Assembly (NCBI GenBank): GCA_016793445.1
Contig: JAEUME010000002.1
Location: forward strand, 535,587 to 599,586
Length of the DNA: 64,000 bases
Direction: 5' to 3'
From: Hyphomicrobium sp.
GTDB taxonomy: Bacteria > Pseudomonadota > Alphaproteobacteria > Rhizobiales > Hyphomicrobiaceae
The notes under the pieces are model-generated. The model saw nothing but the letters and a program-made list of their open reading frames with translations. It had not been told where the DNA came from and did not search any database. This document shows positions 63,947 through 64,000 of the stretch, in pieces. The position numbers and the translations under genes were made by a program. How positions within the stretch are numbered: the first letter of the stretch is position 1; every line of letters starts with the position of its first letter.

Positions 63947-64000
63947 ATGAGACAGAAATCCAGACGGCCAGGACCATCGCCAAACGCGTGGCCAGCAAGC
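63947..64000 (+). CDS. 5' end of an unidentified gene (partial)
   Basis: ATG 63947 with TTAGGAG about 5 bases upstream opens MRQKSRRPGPSPNAWPAS and runs off the right edge. Too short to name; it starts 17 bases after the previous stop, so it may be co-transcribed with the gene at 62967. Confidence 0.35.
   Translation, partial: MRQKSRRPGPSPNAWPAS

Overview
The window looks like accessory chromosomal DNA of an alphaproteobacterium, most likely a Hyphomicrobiales (Bradyrhizobium/Rhodopseudomonas-like) genome. This is an inference from high-GC coding, the DUF3489-DUF2924-serine recombinase modules, the DUF5681/ParB-methylase cassettes, and the IS66, IS21 and IS256 types. Core-type genes are few: a DUF421 membrane protein, NADP-glutamate dehydrogenase and a tRNA-Gln(CTG). 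Most of the rest is a genomic-island mosaic.

Layout. (1) 1-2.9 kb: core-like flank ending in tRNA-Gln. (2) 2.9-5.9 kb: first large serine recombinase module, reading towards the tRNA. (3) 6.4-10.9 kb: an IS66 element whose tnpC is split by a group II intron encoding a reverse transcriptase; removing the intron restores a 546-codon tnpC frame. (4) 11.4-24.9 kb: a cluster in which most products carry secretion signals: OmpA-like protein, M4-M48 double metallopeptidase, Tat-exported tyrosinase-type copper protein, small secreted proteins, three tandem proteins sharing a small domain (the third fused to a SUMF1 domain), an autotransporter-type barrel protein, and a TPR-CHAT protease. (5) 25.0-30.7 kb: truncated IS256, remnant phage-type cassette (terminase, DUF5681, 3' end of a methylase) and an intact IS21. 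(6) 30.8-37.9 kb: TetR regulator and redox/hydrolase genes (OYE, SDR, alpha/beta hydrolase) mixed with decayed genes. (7) 37.9-41.8 kb: DUF1259 protein, chromate resistance pair chrB-chrA and a SulP remnant. (8) 42.0-48.8 kb: TetR plus RND efflux operon, hydrolase and a frameshifted GST. (9) 48.8-56.4 kb: sbcC remnant, arylsulfatase, outer membrane barrel, AraC regulator, Cys-rich repeat protein, truncated HEPN-like gene and a frameshifted Mrr-like nuclease. (10) 56.7-62.6 kb: PD-(D/E)XK protein, two DUF5681-type proteins, an intact ParB-methylase, and a second recombinase module with the same gene order and a similar leader to the first.

How it fits together. The two recombinase modules and two phage-type cassettes suggest repeated integration of related elements, with later IS-mediated deletion. 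The cargo falls into detoxification (chromate export, RND efflux, OYE, GSTs), cell-envelope or secreted enzymes, and nuclease/HEPN remnants of possible defence genes. The least familiar unit is the 11.4-24.9 kb secreted-enzyme cluster: it pairs a caspase-like CHAT protease, a two-domain metallopeptidase and a small repeated domain that I cannot assign to a named family.
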